Under the pieces are notes generated by a model. The model was given only the letters and a program-made list of their open reading frames with translations, did no database searches and was not told the origin of the DNA. Below are positions 7,208 to 15,175 of a stretch of 33,162 bases of DNA, piece after piece. Within the stretch, counting starts at the first letter, position 1. Every line of letters starts with the position of its first letter. Source of the DNA: an uncultured Bacteroidales bacterium. Its GTDB lineage: Bacteria; Bacteroidota; Bacteroidia; Bacteroidales; Tenuifilaceae. Location: NCBI GenBank assembly GCA_937915475.1, contig CALGIR010000027.1, positions 1-33,162 on the forward strand, given 5' to 3'. The position numbers and the translations under genes are program-made.

Positions 7208-8047
7208 TTAGGGTATAGACTTATGCTGTTTTATATCAGCACTTTGCTTTTCACTAAAACTCGAATTTTCAAACAATTGGCTTAGCCTAGCATACTCAGG
7301 TTTATCAGTCAAATCGATGCTAACCGGAACAATGGATACATATCCGGTTGAAAGTGCATACTCGTCCGTATCAGTGGCTTCGGGTTCATCATTTTGAAAA
7401 TATCCTGTCAACCAAAAATAATCAAACCCTCGTGGATCAGTTCTTTTGTCAAACTCCTCCCTCCAGGTTCCCATATTCTGTCGGCATACTTTAATTCCAT
7501 TAACTTTATTTTCGGGAATTGCAGGTATATTTACATTAAGACAAACGCCATTGCTAAGGCCATTCTCTAAAACATTTTGTATAATCTGTTTACCATACTT
7601 AACAGACCCAGCAAAATCCGCATCAGGCATATAATCGAGTAACGAAAAACCTATTGAGGGTATTCCGTACAAACATCCTTCAATGGTTGCTGCCATTGTA
7701 CCCGAATAGAATACGCTAACCGATGAATTTGAGCCGTGATTGATTCCCGAAAGTAGCATATCGGGTTTATGCTTGAAAATTTGGTTAAATGCCAGTTTCA
7801 CGCAATCTACAGGTGTTCCGTTAACTGAATATGCCTCAATATCATTGCCCCAATTATGCTTCTTTAGCCTTAAGGGATGTTTTATGGTAATGGCATGAGA
7901 CATTCCGGAGTTACCTTCGTCAGGAGCAACAACCACTACTCTGCCAAATTGCTTTGCCATTTCAGCCAAAGCTTTAATCCCTTTGGCATTAATTCCGTCA
8001 TCGTTGGTTACAAAAATAACCGGTCTTCTTTTACTTTTATTCTGCAT
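7208..8047 (-). CDS. surE: 5'/3'-nucleotidase SurE
   Basis: SurE is a metal-dependent nucleoside monophosphate phosphatase of the cytoplasm. The 279-residue protein has the N-terminal metal-binding TNDDGINAKGI (residues 14-24, with Asp16 and Asp17), the serine loop APDEGNSGMSHAIT, NGTPVDCVKLA and LSGINHGSN with the second set of metal ligands, then the STGYVSIVP region near 235-243. The C-terminal ~20 residues are polar and variable. It is the first gene of the operon surE - membrane protein - lpxB - spoIID-like, with a good promoter-like sequence just upstream. The start is at ATG 8045-8047; the next Met candidates would cut into the catalytic domain. Confidence 0.96.
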   Translation of the reverse strand: MQNKSKRRPVIFVTNDDGINAKGIKALAEMAKQFGRVVVVAPDEGNSGMSHAITIKHPLRLKKHNWGNDIEAYSVNGTPVDCVKLAFNQIFKHKPDMLLSGINHGSNSSVSVFYSGTMAATIEGCLYGIPSIGFSLLDYMPDADFAGSVKYGKQIIQNVLENGLSNGVCLNVNIPAIPENKVNGIKVCRQNMGTWREEFDKRTDPRGFDYFWLTGYFQNDEPEATDTDEYALSTGYVSIVPVSIDLTDKPEYARLSQLFENSSFSEKQSADIKQHKSIP

Positions 8048-8067
8048 TATCTAAATTGGTTTAAATA

Positions 8068-8098
8068 CAAAGTTACATAAAACATTCTATGCTACAAG
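8068..8098 (-). promoter_or_regulatory. Candidate promoter of the surE-lpxB-spoIID operon
   Basis: On the minus strand CTTG (8095-8098) is followed after 19 nt by TAACTTTG (8068-8075), an exact TAnnTTTG match. The surE start codon follows 20 nt later. Confidence 0.6.
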
Positions 8099-8317
8099 TG
8101 TTTTAAGTAAACCCGTTAGCATATTAAATGTTTGCACTGCACACAACTTTTCGAAAGAAAAGTTAAGATTTAAATCAGTATGGTGATTGGTTCTGACTAT
8201 TTATCGAGTTAAATATGAGCTATTGTCGCAATACTAAAAACAGTTAATGCAGTTTTCTTACTTAGATAAAAGTAAGTATAAAATCCATTTTCTCGTAATG
8301 CCTTAGGTTTAAACCAC

Positions 8318-8353
8318 AAAAGAGGATTGCTTCCCATGCAGCCTCCTCTTTTA
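8318..8353 (-). terminator. Probable terminator of the outer-membrane barrel gene
   Basis: Read on the minus strand, AAAAGAGGAGGCTGC and its near-complement GCAATCCTCTTTT form a hairpin with one bulged base around a short loop. The arm ends in four T residues and the following bases are TGTGG, so the T-run is short. It lies about 20 bp after the stop codon. Confidence 0.6.
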
Positions 8354-8372
8354 TAAAAATATATTGCTGAAA

Positions 8373-9632
8373 TTAGAACGAATACTTTGCCGAAACCAAT
8401 ACCCTATGATTTATGGTTGTAGTAATATTTTCAGGTTTTCCATAATTGTCCAATGACACGCCATAATCAGCAGAGTTGTAAAGGTATTCCAATGCAAACC
8501 TAATGCCCTTTTGTGTGTAGACCACCCTTGGTGACAACCTGTAAGTATTGGCAATATTTGCCCCTCTATTGTACCATACTGGACCTTGTGTATCAATCCT
8601 GTCATTTGAACCTAAAGAACCGGCCAGACCACTAAAAAAACCAAAATCCCAATAATCGTTTAAGTTATACATAACCTCAAACCAACCAGCAGCTGAGTAC
8701 AAATTTGTGTAACTATAATCGTACATTTTGGAAGCGTCATCAAAAAGTCTACCATATCCACCGAGCATTACAAAATGGCTCATATTTTCACCAAACGATG
8801 CCTTTCCCTGAAGAGTAATTTTATTTAATTTCAACTTCCCAAACCACTGCAAATTGTAGGCTCCGATTATAGCTTTGCTTCGGTAGGTATCTCCATTGTA
8901 TACCTGACTCAATGGCTGTAACCACATATAGCCAACAGTAATTCCCGTAGTAAACTTAGGGCTATTGCCAACATGCAGCTGTACCTGCAAATCGGGTATT
9001 CCAGAGTTACGCTGAGCAGCCTCAGGACCAATACATGAGTAATAGCCATGAACTAATGCAGCCATTACAAGCCTAATGCTACTATTTGGCTGATACTCAA
9101 ACCGTATTTGGGGCGACCTATTTAATGGATTAAAAGGAACTGCCGCACCATAGGATATAACCTGTGGGCATACCTCAGGTGCAAACATGGGATGCCAGTA
9201 TTGCCCTAGTATTAGTGATGACCTCTCCCATTGCATCTTCATTATTGCATGCCTTACCCTTAGGAGATGCTTATACTCCTCCTTGGTTGCAAAAAAATCC
9301 GCTTCAACCAAGCCCGTAACTTTAGCACCTAGTACATCTGGCCCTGCAATACGAACACCTAGGCGACTCTGCAACGACAACATATTGAACTGAGGGTTAG
9401 CGTTGATTAGCTTACCGCTCAGTTCATGATAAATTGGTGGTGCTGGATAAAAGTACAATTCGCCATCGCGTGAAAAGACAGATTCATGAGAATCGAAAAT
9501 AGCTTCATAGCTTACATAACCATAAAACGAGAACGATTGCTGCTCATCATCATCTGCCTTTTGTGCGTAAACTTGGTTTGATAAGTAGCATATACATGCC
9601 AGCACAAACAAAAACCTCTTAAATTCCTTCAA
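8373..9632 (-). CDS. Outer-membrane beta-barrel (porin-like) protein
   Basis: This 419-residue protein has a signal peptide (about 1-23, ending VYAQ) followed by an acidic linker and then alternating aromatic/polar segments typical of transmembrane beta strands: FSFYGYVSYEAIF at the start, repeated Y/F/W girdle residues, and a final strand HRVLVSAKYSF ending in Phe, the usual C-terminal signature for BAM insertion. The layout, with an FYGYVSYE opening and long loops, resembles porins of the DcaP/OprP-like groups in Bacteroidota, but I cannot name the family or solute. It begins 21 bp after the pepD stop codon and has no clear promoter of its own, so it may be co-transcribed with pepD, which would suggest peptide-related uptake; that link is inference. 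Confidence 0.8.
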   Translation of the reverse strand: MKEFKRFLFVLACICYLSNQVYAQKADDDEQQSFSFYGYVSYEAIFDSHESVFSRDGELYFYPAPPIYHELSGKLINANPQFNMLSLQSRLGVRIAGPDVLGAKVTGLVEADFFATKEEYKHLLRVRHAIMKMQWERSSLILGQYWHPMFAPEVCPQVISYGAAVPFNPLNRSPQIRFEYQPNSSIRLVMAALVHGYYSCIGPEAAQRNSGIPDLQVQLHVGNSPKFTTGITVGYMWLQPLSQVYNGDTYRSKAIIGAYNLQWFGKLKLNKITLQGKASFGENMSHFVMLGGYGRLFDDASKMYDYSYTNLYSAAGWFEVMYNLNDYWDFGFFSGLAGSLGSNDRIDTQGPVWYNRGANIANTYRLSPRVVYTQKGIRFALEYLYNSADYGVSLDNYGKPENITTTINHRVLVSAKYSF

Positions 9633-9653
9633 AACCTTAATCCAAGTTTAATA

Positions 9654-11114
9654 TTAGGCTTTAGGAACATTTTCCAATACATCAAGCAGAAGTCTCCAGA
9701 ACTTATCAGTAGTTTCAATATGAATTCGCTCATCAGGCGAGTGAGCACCCTTGATGGTTGGGCCAAATGATATCATATCGAGTTTAGGATATTTTTCTAA
9801 AAACAAACCGCACTCCAAACCAGCGTGGATAGCACGAACAACGGGCTCTTCATCAAATAGCTTAACATAGCTATTCTTGGTAATAGTTAGTATCTCGGAG
9901 TTGGTATTGGGTGCCCAACCAGGATATTTTCCTGTGTGAACCACATGAGCATTTGCAAGGCGGAAAACGCTGCTAACCATATTAGCAACATCGGCCATTG
10001 CGGAGTCAATTGAACTACGCTGACTTGTAGTTACCAATATCTGGTTATCCTGAATAAACTTAACCGAAGCCAAATTGGTTGATGTTTCAACCAAACCAGG
10101 AATTTGTTTGCTCATTGCAATTACCCCATGCGGACAAGCATACAGTGCATTTAGCAAATCATACTGTGCCGGCTCATCAATAACCCACTCAGGCATAACG
10201 CCAGCCTCAAGTTTGATACTAATTTTTGGTTCAACCTCTTTATACTCAAATTTAATGTTCTTCTTAAAATCACTAAAAAGTTCCTTCATCTGGGCAACGT
10301 CGTCCTTATGGATTAAAAACGTTGCAAATGCTTCTCTAGGAATTGCATTCCGAAGGTTGCCCGCGTCGATATTTGATATTCGTATATCGTATTTATTGGT
10401 TCCCTCCCATAAAAAGCGATTAAGAATTTTAATAGAATTCCCTAGTCCCTTTTCAATTTCATCGCCACTGTGCCCACCCTTTAGGCCGGTAACTGCAATT
10501 TGGTATGGCTGAAAATCGCTTGGCACTTTCTCTGTTTCATATGCAAAGGTTATAACCGTATCCACACCTCCAGCACAACCAATAAACAGTTCGCCCTCAT
10601 CCTCAGAATCGAGGTTAAGCAAGATTTCGGAATTAAAAAAATTTGGTTTCATCTCAAAGGCTCCCGTAAGACCAGTTTCTTCATCAACAGTAAACAAGCA
10701 CTCAATGGGTCCATGCTTAATTGCATTTGACGCTAAAATGGCTAGCTGCGCAGCAACACCAATACCATCATCCGCACCAAGGGTTGTTCCCTTTGCAGTA
10801 ACCCAGTCCCCATCAATAAATGCGTTTATTGGATCGTTATCAAAATCATGTTCAACATCGCTATTTTTCTCGCACACCATATCAACATGGCTCTGCAAAA
10901 CAACAGAAGCCCTATCTTCCATACCCTTTGAAGCAGGCTTACGGATGATAACGTTACCAGCTTCATCCTTGCTGGCCTCAAGTTTATGCTCTTCAGCAAA
11001 TTTTAAGAGATAGGCTATGATTTTTTCCTCTTTTTTTGATGGGCGGGGAATCTCCAATATCTCAGCAAAATATTTCCAAACCTCGTTGGGTTTTAATTTC
11101 TCGATTTCTTTCAT
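9654..11114 (-). CDS. pepD: Aminoacyl-histidine dipeptidase (M20 family, PepD-like)
   Basis: This cytoplasmic zinc dipeptidase cleaves unusual dipeptides such as Xaa-His. The 486-residue protein begins at ATG 11112-11114 (MKEIEKLKPNEVWKYF); an in-frame extension upstream is ignored because it lacks family similarity and would cover the likely promoter. M20 marks are LQSHVDMVCEKN (His and Asp zinc ligands), TTLGADDGIGVA with the bridging Asp, TVDEETGLTGA with the catalytic Glu pair, GLKGGHSGDEI, HAGLECGLF, and the C-terminal FGPTIKGAHSPDERI with the last zinc His. Length and order fit PepD (about 485 residues). It is expressed from its own promoter region and is followed 21 bp later by a porin-like gene. 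Confidence 0.95.
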   Translation of the reverse strand: MKEIEKLKPNEVWKYFAEILEIPRPSKKEEKIIAYLLKFAEEHKLEASKDEAGNVIIRKPASKGMEDRASVVLQSHVDMVCEKNSDVEHDFDNDPINAFIDGDWVTAKGTTLGADDGIGVAAQLAILASNAIKHGPIECLFTVDEETGLTGAFEMKPNFFNSEILLNLDSEDEGELFIGCAGGVDTVITFAYETEKVPSDFQPYQIAVTGLKGGHSGDEIEKGLGNSIKILNRFLWEGTNKYDIRISNIDAGNLRNAIPREAFATFLIHKDDVAQMKELFSDFKKNIKFEYKEVEPKISIKLEAGVMPEWVIDEPAQYDLLNALYACPHGVIAMSKQIPGLVETSTNLASVKFIQDNQILVTTSQRSSIDSAMADVANMVSSVFRLANAHVVHTGKYPGWAPNTNSEILTITKNSYVKLFDEEPVVRAIHAGLECGLFLEKYPKLDMISFGPTIKGAHSPDERIHIETTDKFWRLLLDVLENVPKA

Positions 11115-11141
11115 GATATCTATTTTTATTAAAAAACGTGC

Positions 11142-11173
11142 TAAACGTAGCTCATTATGTCTGCTATTGCAAG
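11142..11173 (-). promoter_or_regulatory. Candidate pepD promoter
   Basis: On the minus strand CTTG (11170-11173) and TACGTTTA (11142-11149) are 20 nt apart, each one base off the Bacteroidota consensus. The pepD ATG follows 27 nt after the -7 box, which also supports the internal start chosen for pepD. Confidence 0.4.
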
Positions 11174-11285
11174 ATATGACTATTTTTTTTTCAATTGCAA
11201 AGGATAATCCAACCAACAGACCATCTTTTAACTACAAAGTACTGAATTTATCGTAGCTGTACGGCTAAATGTTTTATAGCATAAC

Positions 11286-11359
11286 AAAATAGTTAAACCT
11301 ATATTGTTTTATTAGTGTGGATGTTATACTGCACAGTTGGCCTAAAGTATAACTATTTT
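11286..11359. promoter_or_regulatory. Nested inverted repeats upstream of cysQ (candidate operator)
   Basis: An outer perfect pair, AAAATAGTTA (11286-11295) and TAACTATTTT (11350-11359), overlaps an inner perfect pair, GTTATACT (11323-11330) and AGTATAAC (11346-11353). The right arms share bases 11350-11353 and stop exactly at the candidate -33 box. This is consistent with a regulator site, but no specific protein is indicated. Confidence 0.35.
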
Positions 11360-11391
11360 ATTGTTAATCATAGTACAATAGCTTTACTTTG
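11360..11391 (+). promoter_or_regulatory. Candidate cysQ promoter
   Basis: ATTG at 11360-11363 and TTACTTTG at 11384-11391 are 20 nt apart; each differs from TTTG and TAnnTTTG by one base. The start codon is 110 nt downstream. Confidence 0.4.
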
Positions 11392-11500
11392 CATTCAAGA
11401 TTTAAAAATAAATATCCAAACCATTGTATTACAATTTTTTATGTATGCTATTCAGGGTTTTAAACATAATAAATAGTAAGCAATACTTAACTTTTCAGCA

Positions 11501-12331
11501 ATGATTGACCATCAGGAACTTAAACACCTACTGCTTACAGGAATAAATGCAACTATTAAAGCTGGTGCTTTGATAATGGAAGTTTATAATTCAAACGACT
11601 TTCAGGTTAACCTAAAATCGGATGCAACACCACTTACCCTTGCCGACAGAAAAGCACATGATGAAATAATGGTACACCTAACGAAGACCAGAATTCCGGT
11701 AATGAGTGAAGAAGGCAGAGATCTGCACTATGAGGAACGAAGAGGATGGGAATACTTTTGGCTTGTTGATCCGCTTGACGGCACCAAAGAGTTTATTAAG
11801 CGCAATGGTGAGTTTACCGTTAATATAGCATTGGTTTTTAATGGATCCCCAATTATTGGAGTTGTATATGTACCTGTAATTAAACAGCTGTATTTTGCAA
11901 TGCAAACCCTAGGATCGTATAGAATTGACAATATCGAAGAAGAAATTGATAGTGCTAGTAAATTAGATGAACTAACCATTGGGAAGAATAAACTACCCTA
12001 TAAATCGAATAAAAAACCACTCACAATAGTTGTTAGCCGCTCTCACACCTCGAAAGAAACGCAAGAATTTATTGATAAAATGAGGAAGGAACAGGATAAC
12101 ATCGAACTTATAGCCCGAGGATCCTCGTTAAAAATCTGCATGGTTGCTGAAGGCAATGCCGATCTCTATCCAAGATACGGCAAAACAACAGAATGGGATA
12201 CTGCTGCAGGTCAGGCCGTTGCAGAAATGGCCGGTTGTGAAGTGGTATCACTTGAGAATGGCGAAAAAATATCCTACAATAAAGAGGACATAAATAATCC
12301 ATGGTTTATTGTAAGGCGGGCTACAGATTAA
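11501..12331 (+). CDS. cysQ: 3'(2'),5'-bisphosphate nucleotidase CysQ
   Basis: CysQ is a lithium-sensitive, magnesium-dependent phosphatase of the inositol monophosphatase superfamily that removes the 3'-phosphate of PAP, a by-product of sulfate assimilation. The 276-residue protein has the metal-site Glu pair in SEEG (69-72), the hallmark DPLDGTKEFIKRNGEFTVNIA starting at Asp90, and the C-terminal WDTAAGQAVAEMAG starting at 232 with the third metal Asp. The KEF after DGT and the length point to CysQ rather than SuhB. The usual sulfate-assimilation neighbours (cysC, cysD, cysN) are absent, so the gene is on its own, probably for general PAP turnover. It shares a bidirectional terminator with dnaA. 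Confidence 0.94.
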   Translation: MIDHQELKHLLLTGINATIKAGALIMEVYNSNDFQVNLKSDATPLTLADRKAHDEIMVHLTKTRIPVMSEEGRDLHYEERRGWEYFWLVDPLDGTKEFIKRNGEFTVNIALVFNGSPIIGVVYVPVIKQLYFAMQTLGSYRIDNIEEEIDSASKLDELTIGKNKLPYKSNKKPLTIVVSRSHTSKETQEFIDKMRKEQDNIELIARGSSLKICMVAEGNADLYPRYGKTTEWDTAAGQAVAEMAGCEVVSLENGEKISYNKEDINNPWFIVRRATD

Positions 12332-12352
12332 ATCTTACTCCTACAGAAAGTA

Positions 12353-12385
12353 AAAAGCACCTTAACATTACGTTAAAGTGCTTTT
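12353..12385. terminator. Bidirectional terminator between cysQ and dnaA
   Basis: AAAAGCACCTTAAC (12353-12366) and GTTAAAGTGCTTTT (12372-12385) pair over 14 positions with one mismatch around a 5-nt loop, and have A-rich/T-rich ends on both sides. It can serve both convergent genes. Confidence 0.8.
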
Positions 12386-12405
12386 AAGTTTATAACCAAA
12401 TCTCT

Positions 12406-13836
12406 TTAAAGTTTAAGCTTACGCTCAATATCCTCTACCTGACTTTTAAAGCGCTTATCGGTATCAATTAAATTGTTAACCGTTTTGCAGGCGTGAAGTA
12501 CCGTAGCATGATCCTTCCCACCAATTAAACTACCAATAGTTGACAGAGAACTCTTTGTCATACTCTTTGAGAAGTACATGGCAATTTGCCTAGCCTGAAC
12601 AATTTCGCGCTTCCGGGTCTTGGCTTTAATCATATCGTTTGGAAGTCCAAAATACTCACTTACAACTTTCTGAATGTAATCTATAGATATCTCACGGTGA
12701 GTATTTTTAACCAATTTCTCTATCATTTCAGAGGCAAGCTCTGTTGTAATCTCCTTTTTATTTAAAGTTGACTGTGCAAGAAGTGAAATTAATGCCCCTT
12801 CAAGTTCACGAATGTTATTGGTTATATTGGCAGCAATATACTCTACAACGTCATCGGGGATATCAATGCCATCCTTATATATTTTCTGTTTTAAGATGGC
12901 AACCCGAGTTTCAAAATCAGGTGATTGTAGGTCAGCAGAAAGCCCCCACTTAAACCGAGAAAGAAGTCTCTGCTCAAGACCTTGAAGTTCAACAGGTGGT
13001 TTATCAGAGGTTAATATAATTTGCTTACCCGCTTGGTGTAAATGATTAAATATGTGAAAGAAAGTATCCTGGGTTTTCTCTTTACCAGCAAATTCATGAA
13101 CATCATCAATAATAAGAACATCAATCATTTGGTAAAAATGAACAAAATCATTGAAGTTATTATTACGAATAGATTCAACATACTGGGTTTGAAATTTTAC
13201 TGCATTTACATAAAGCACTACCTTTTCTGGAGTTTTTTCCTTAACATCAATACCGATGGCCTGTGCTAAGTGTGTTTTTCCTAGGCCTGAGTTACCATAA
13301 ATTAGTAAAGGATTAAAAGCTGTTTTGCCTGGTGCATTAGCAATTGCCATTCCAGCTGAACGGGCTAAGCGATTGCATTCACCCTCAACAAAGTTTGTAA
13401 ACGTATTATCGGAGTTTAGCTGCGGATCAACATGTAACTTTTTAATACCAGGTATTACAAAGGGATTCTTTATTTTGTGGTCAACGTTTTGCGAAGGCAT
13501 AGAAACGGGTTTATTTCTCAACTCCGTTTTATTTTGTGTAGGAAAAACAACGGTAATAGGTTTGCTATTGCCAACACTATGGTTTTCCACTACAACATTA
13601 TACTCAAGTTTAGCGCCCGGACCTAACTCTTTCCTGAGGGTCTTTCGCAAAATATCTATAAATTGCTCTTCGAGATACTCATAGAAAAATGGACTGGGTA
13701 CTTGTATTGTTAACACATTGTTACTGAGTTTAACTGGTACAATTGGCTCAAACCATGTTTTAAAGCTAACAGGCGGAACATTATCCTTGATGATCTTTAA
13801 ACAATTGTCCCAAACATCTTGGAAATTAATAGCCAT
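12406..13836 (-). CDS. dnaA: Chromosomal replication initiator protein DnaA
   Basis: DnaA binds DnaA boxes at oriC and melts the origin as an ATP-bound filament. The 476-residue protein shows all four domains: domain I (about 1-85), a variable linker (about 86-135), the AAA+ domain with Walker A GNSGLGKTH at 181-189 and Walker B LIIDDVHEF at 231-239, then the sensor regions, and domain IV with the DnaA signature GGKDHATVLHACKTVNNL near 439-456 for box recognition. Length and order are normal. The spacer upstream (13837-14180) is AT-rich with repeated ATCAACA-type sites and may include the origin or an autoregulatory region. dnaN does not follow; the gene faces cysQ tail to tail. Confidence 0.98.
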   Translation of the reverse strand: MAINFQDVWDNCLKIIKDNVPPVSFKTWFEPIVPVKLSNNVLTIQVPSPFFYEYLEEQFIDILRKTLRKELGPGAKLEYNVVVENHSVGNSKPITVVFPTQNKTELRNKPVSMPSQNVDHKIKNPFVIPGIKKLHVDPQLNSDNTFTNFVEGECNRLARSAGMAIANAPGKTAFNPLLIYGNSGLGKTHLAQAIGIDVKEKTPEKVVLYVNAVKFQTQYVESIRNNNFNDFVHFYQMIDVLIIDDVHEFAGKEKTQDTFFHIFNHLHQAGKQIILTSDKPPVELQGLEQRLLSRFKWGLSADLQSPDFETRVAILKQKIYKDGIDIPDDVVEYIAANITNNIRELEGALISLLAQSTLNKKEITTELASEMIEKLVKNTHREISIDYIQKVVSEYFGLPNDMIKAKTRKREIVQARQIAMYFSKSMTKSSLSTIGSLIGGKDHATVLHACKTVNNLIDTDKRFKSQVEDIERKLKL

Positions 13837-14180
13837 TTTTAATTAATATAATGGTAAATCTTTTGGTTAATTTTTTTGTGTGTGAACAAAATTGCAAAAA
13901 TTTAGTGGATTAAAAAAAAGAAAAACAGTTGGAATTCCAACTTCCGCCATAACCTTTTAACTATCAACAATGAATTTTTATTCTTTTTTTAAAAAAACTC
14001 ATCTACACTGTAAATCAACACATTAACTTGTTGATATCTGTAAAAAGTTGAAGGTTAACTGCTTGTAAAACTTACTTGAACTAATAGCTAACGATTTGCC
14101 ATCAGCTTTAAAAGCAAACAATCTGAATCCCAGAGCCGTAGAACCAACGCGCTGCTGTTCTGGCAGTTACAGAACCAGGT
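13837..14180. other. 344-bp spacer upstream of dnaA: weak oriC or DnaA-autoregulation candidate
   Basis: The stretch holds an AT-only tract (about 13973-13997), three sites close to TTATCCACA with A in place of the second C (CTATCAACA 13961-13969; AAATCAACA 14012-14020; ATATCAACA on the minus strand 14029-14037), the last two forming a perfect 7-bp dyad ATCAACA...TGTTGAT. No exact DnaA box was found. The part from about 14090 to 14176, next to the MCE gene, is visibly more GC-rich and includes a small hairpin GTTCTG (14158-14163)/CAGAAC (14171-14176 region). Confidence 0.35.
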
Positions 14181-15164
14181 TCACTTTTTCTCCTTCTGAT
14201 ACTTTGTGCGGCTAAAATCGAAGAGGGAAATATTGATATAACGCTTTGGATTTATCTTCATATCGTAAAGCAAATGTTCTAAGTTTTGCGCTGCGTTCTC
14301 GAGGTTTGTATAAAGAGTGTCGTTATTAATAAGCATTCCCATTGAGCCTTCACCCTTATTTATCCTTGTAACTATTGCATTTAGCGAAAGCATGGCCGAA
14401 TCGATTTGGGCTAAAGTTCTAGCCAAATTGGACTGGGCAAGGCTATCGCTAATTGAAGAAAAGTTTTTTATAATTAAATCGAAATCCTCGCTATGGTCCC
14501 TCAGGTTCTGTGAAATATAGTGAACATTACTAACAATCTTGAGAAGTTTCCCTTCCTCATCGGTTAGCATTCCGTTAAGCTGTCCCGACAAATTATCAAT
14601 ATTGTCTAAACTATTTTTAAGTGACACAAAACTCTGATCTAGGTTATCCCGATTTTCCTCATTAAACACTTTGGATATAATGTCAAGAGTAGTTTCCAGT
14701 CCTCCCATTAAACTTTCTGCCTTTTCTTTAATGGGTACCATCTCAAACATCAGCTGGTCGAGTAATCCCGTTTCTATGGAAGCTGTTAATGTGTCACCCG
14801 ATTCGTGAAACGTATTATTGGGTGTTACATCCAACCGTAGAGCTTTTCCACCCATTATGTCGGCGCTAATGAGTTTCAAAACAGAATTATGAGGAATTGA
14901 GTATTTTTTTTCGACCAGTATGGTTACTATCAACCTTCCAGTTTGACCTTGCTCAAACTTAATATCCTTAACCAAACCAACCTTAAATCCACTCAATAGT
15001 ACATCATTAGTTGGTTTAAGCCCATCAACTCTATTATATACGGCATAGTATATATTGGTCCGGCTAAATACATTTTTTCCTTTTAAAAAATTTACACCCC
15101 AAAATAACACAGCAATGCATATTACGGCAAACAATCCAATTTTGGCTTCTCTAGTGATCTTCAT
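14181..15164 (-). CDS. MCE-domain (MlaD-type) substrate-binding protein
   Basis: This 327-residue protein has an N-terminal membrane anchor (about 9-28) and a periplasmic MCE domain (about 38-115, with GLKPTNDVLLSGFKVGLVKDI and the following beta strands), then a long helical tail (about 130-310) rich in Leu, Asn and Asp with coiled-coil-like spacing. MCE proteins form hexameric rings or tubes that carry lipids between the inner and outer membranes, with the MlaE/MlaF permease and ATPase. Neither partner is adjacent here; in Bacteroidota they are commonly coded apart. It begins 11 bp after the amidase gene and is probably co-transcribed with it. Assignment to the family is firm, and the substrate (phospholipid) is inferred. 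Confidence 0.92.
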   Translation of the reverse strand: MKITREAKIGLFAVICIAVLFWGVNFLKGKNVFSRTNIYYAVYNRVDGLKPTNDVLLSGFKVGLVKDIKFEQGQTGRLIVTILVEKKYSIPHNSVLKLISADIMGGKALRLDVTPNNTFHESGDTLTASIETGLLDQLMFEMVPIKEKAESLMGGLETTLDIISKVFNEENRDNLDQSFVSLKNSLDNIDNLSGQLNGMLTDEEGKLLKIVSNVHYISQNLRDHSEDFDLIIKNFSSISDSLAQSNLARTLAQIDSAMLSLNAIVTRINKGEGSMGMLINNDTLYTNLENAAQNLEHLLYDMKINPKRYINISLFDFSRTKYQKEKK

Positions 15165-15175
15165 TCTTTATAAAT

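Larger units (their letters stand above)
8048..8372. other. 325-bp intergenic region with small stem-loops
   Basis: Besides the surE promoter (right by 8048-8098) and the porin terminator near 8318-8356, the spacer holds a perfect 8-bp hairpin with a GAAA tetraloop (AACTTTTC 8145-8152, GAAAAGTT 8157-8164) and a 7-bp hairpin (CTTACTT 8257-8263, AAGTAAG 8270-8276). No convincing open reading frame or strong promoter for a small RNA was seen. Confidence 0.5.
11115..11500. other. 386-bp divergent spacer between pepD and cysQ
   Basis: The spacer holds a pepD promoter candidate at 11142-11173, a cysQ promoter candidate at 11360-11391, and nested inverted repeats at 11286-11359 described separately. 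The rest is AT-rich with no open reading frame of note. The cysQ leader would be about 105 nt long. Confidence 0.6.

Noticed and set aside
10075..10512. 145-codon open frame on the plus strand
   Set aside because: It lies wholly inside pepD on the other strand, has no family likeness, and is explained by the codon use of pepD.
11115..11216. N-terminal extension of pepD to 11216
   Set aside because: The extra 34 residues do not resemble the family and would cover the promoter candidate; the internal ATG matches the normal PepD start.
13325..13684. 119-codon open frame on the plus strand
   Set aside because: Antisense to dnaA, whose protein is unmistakable.
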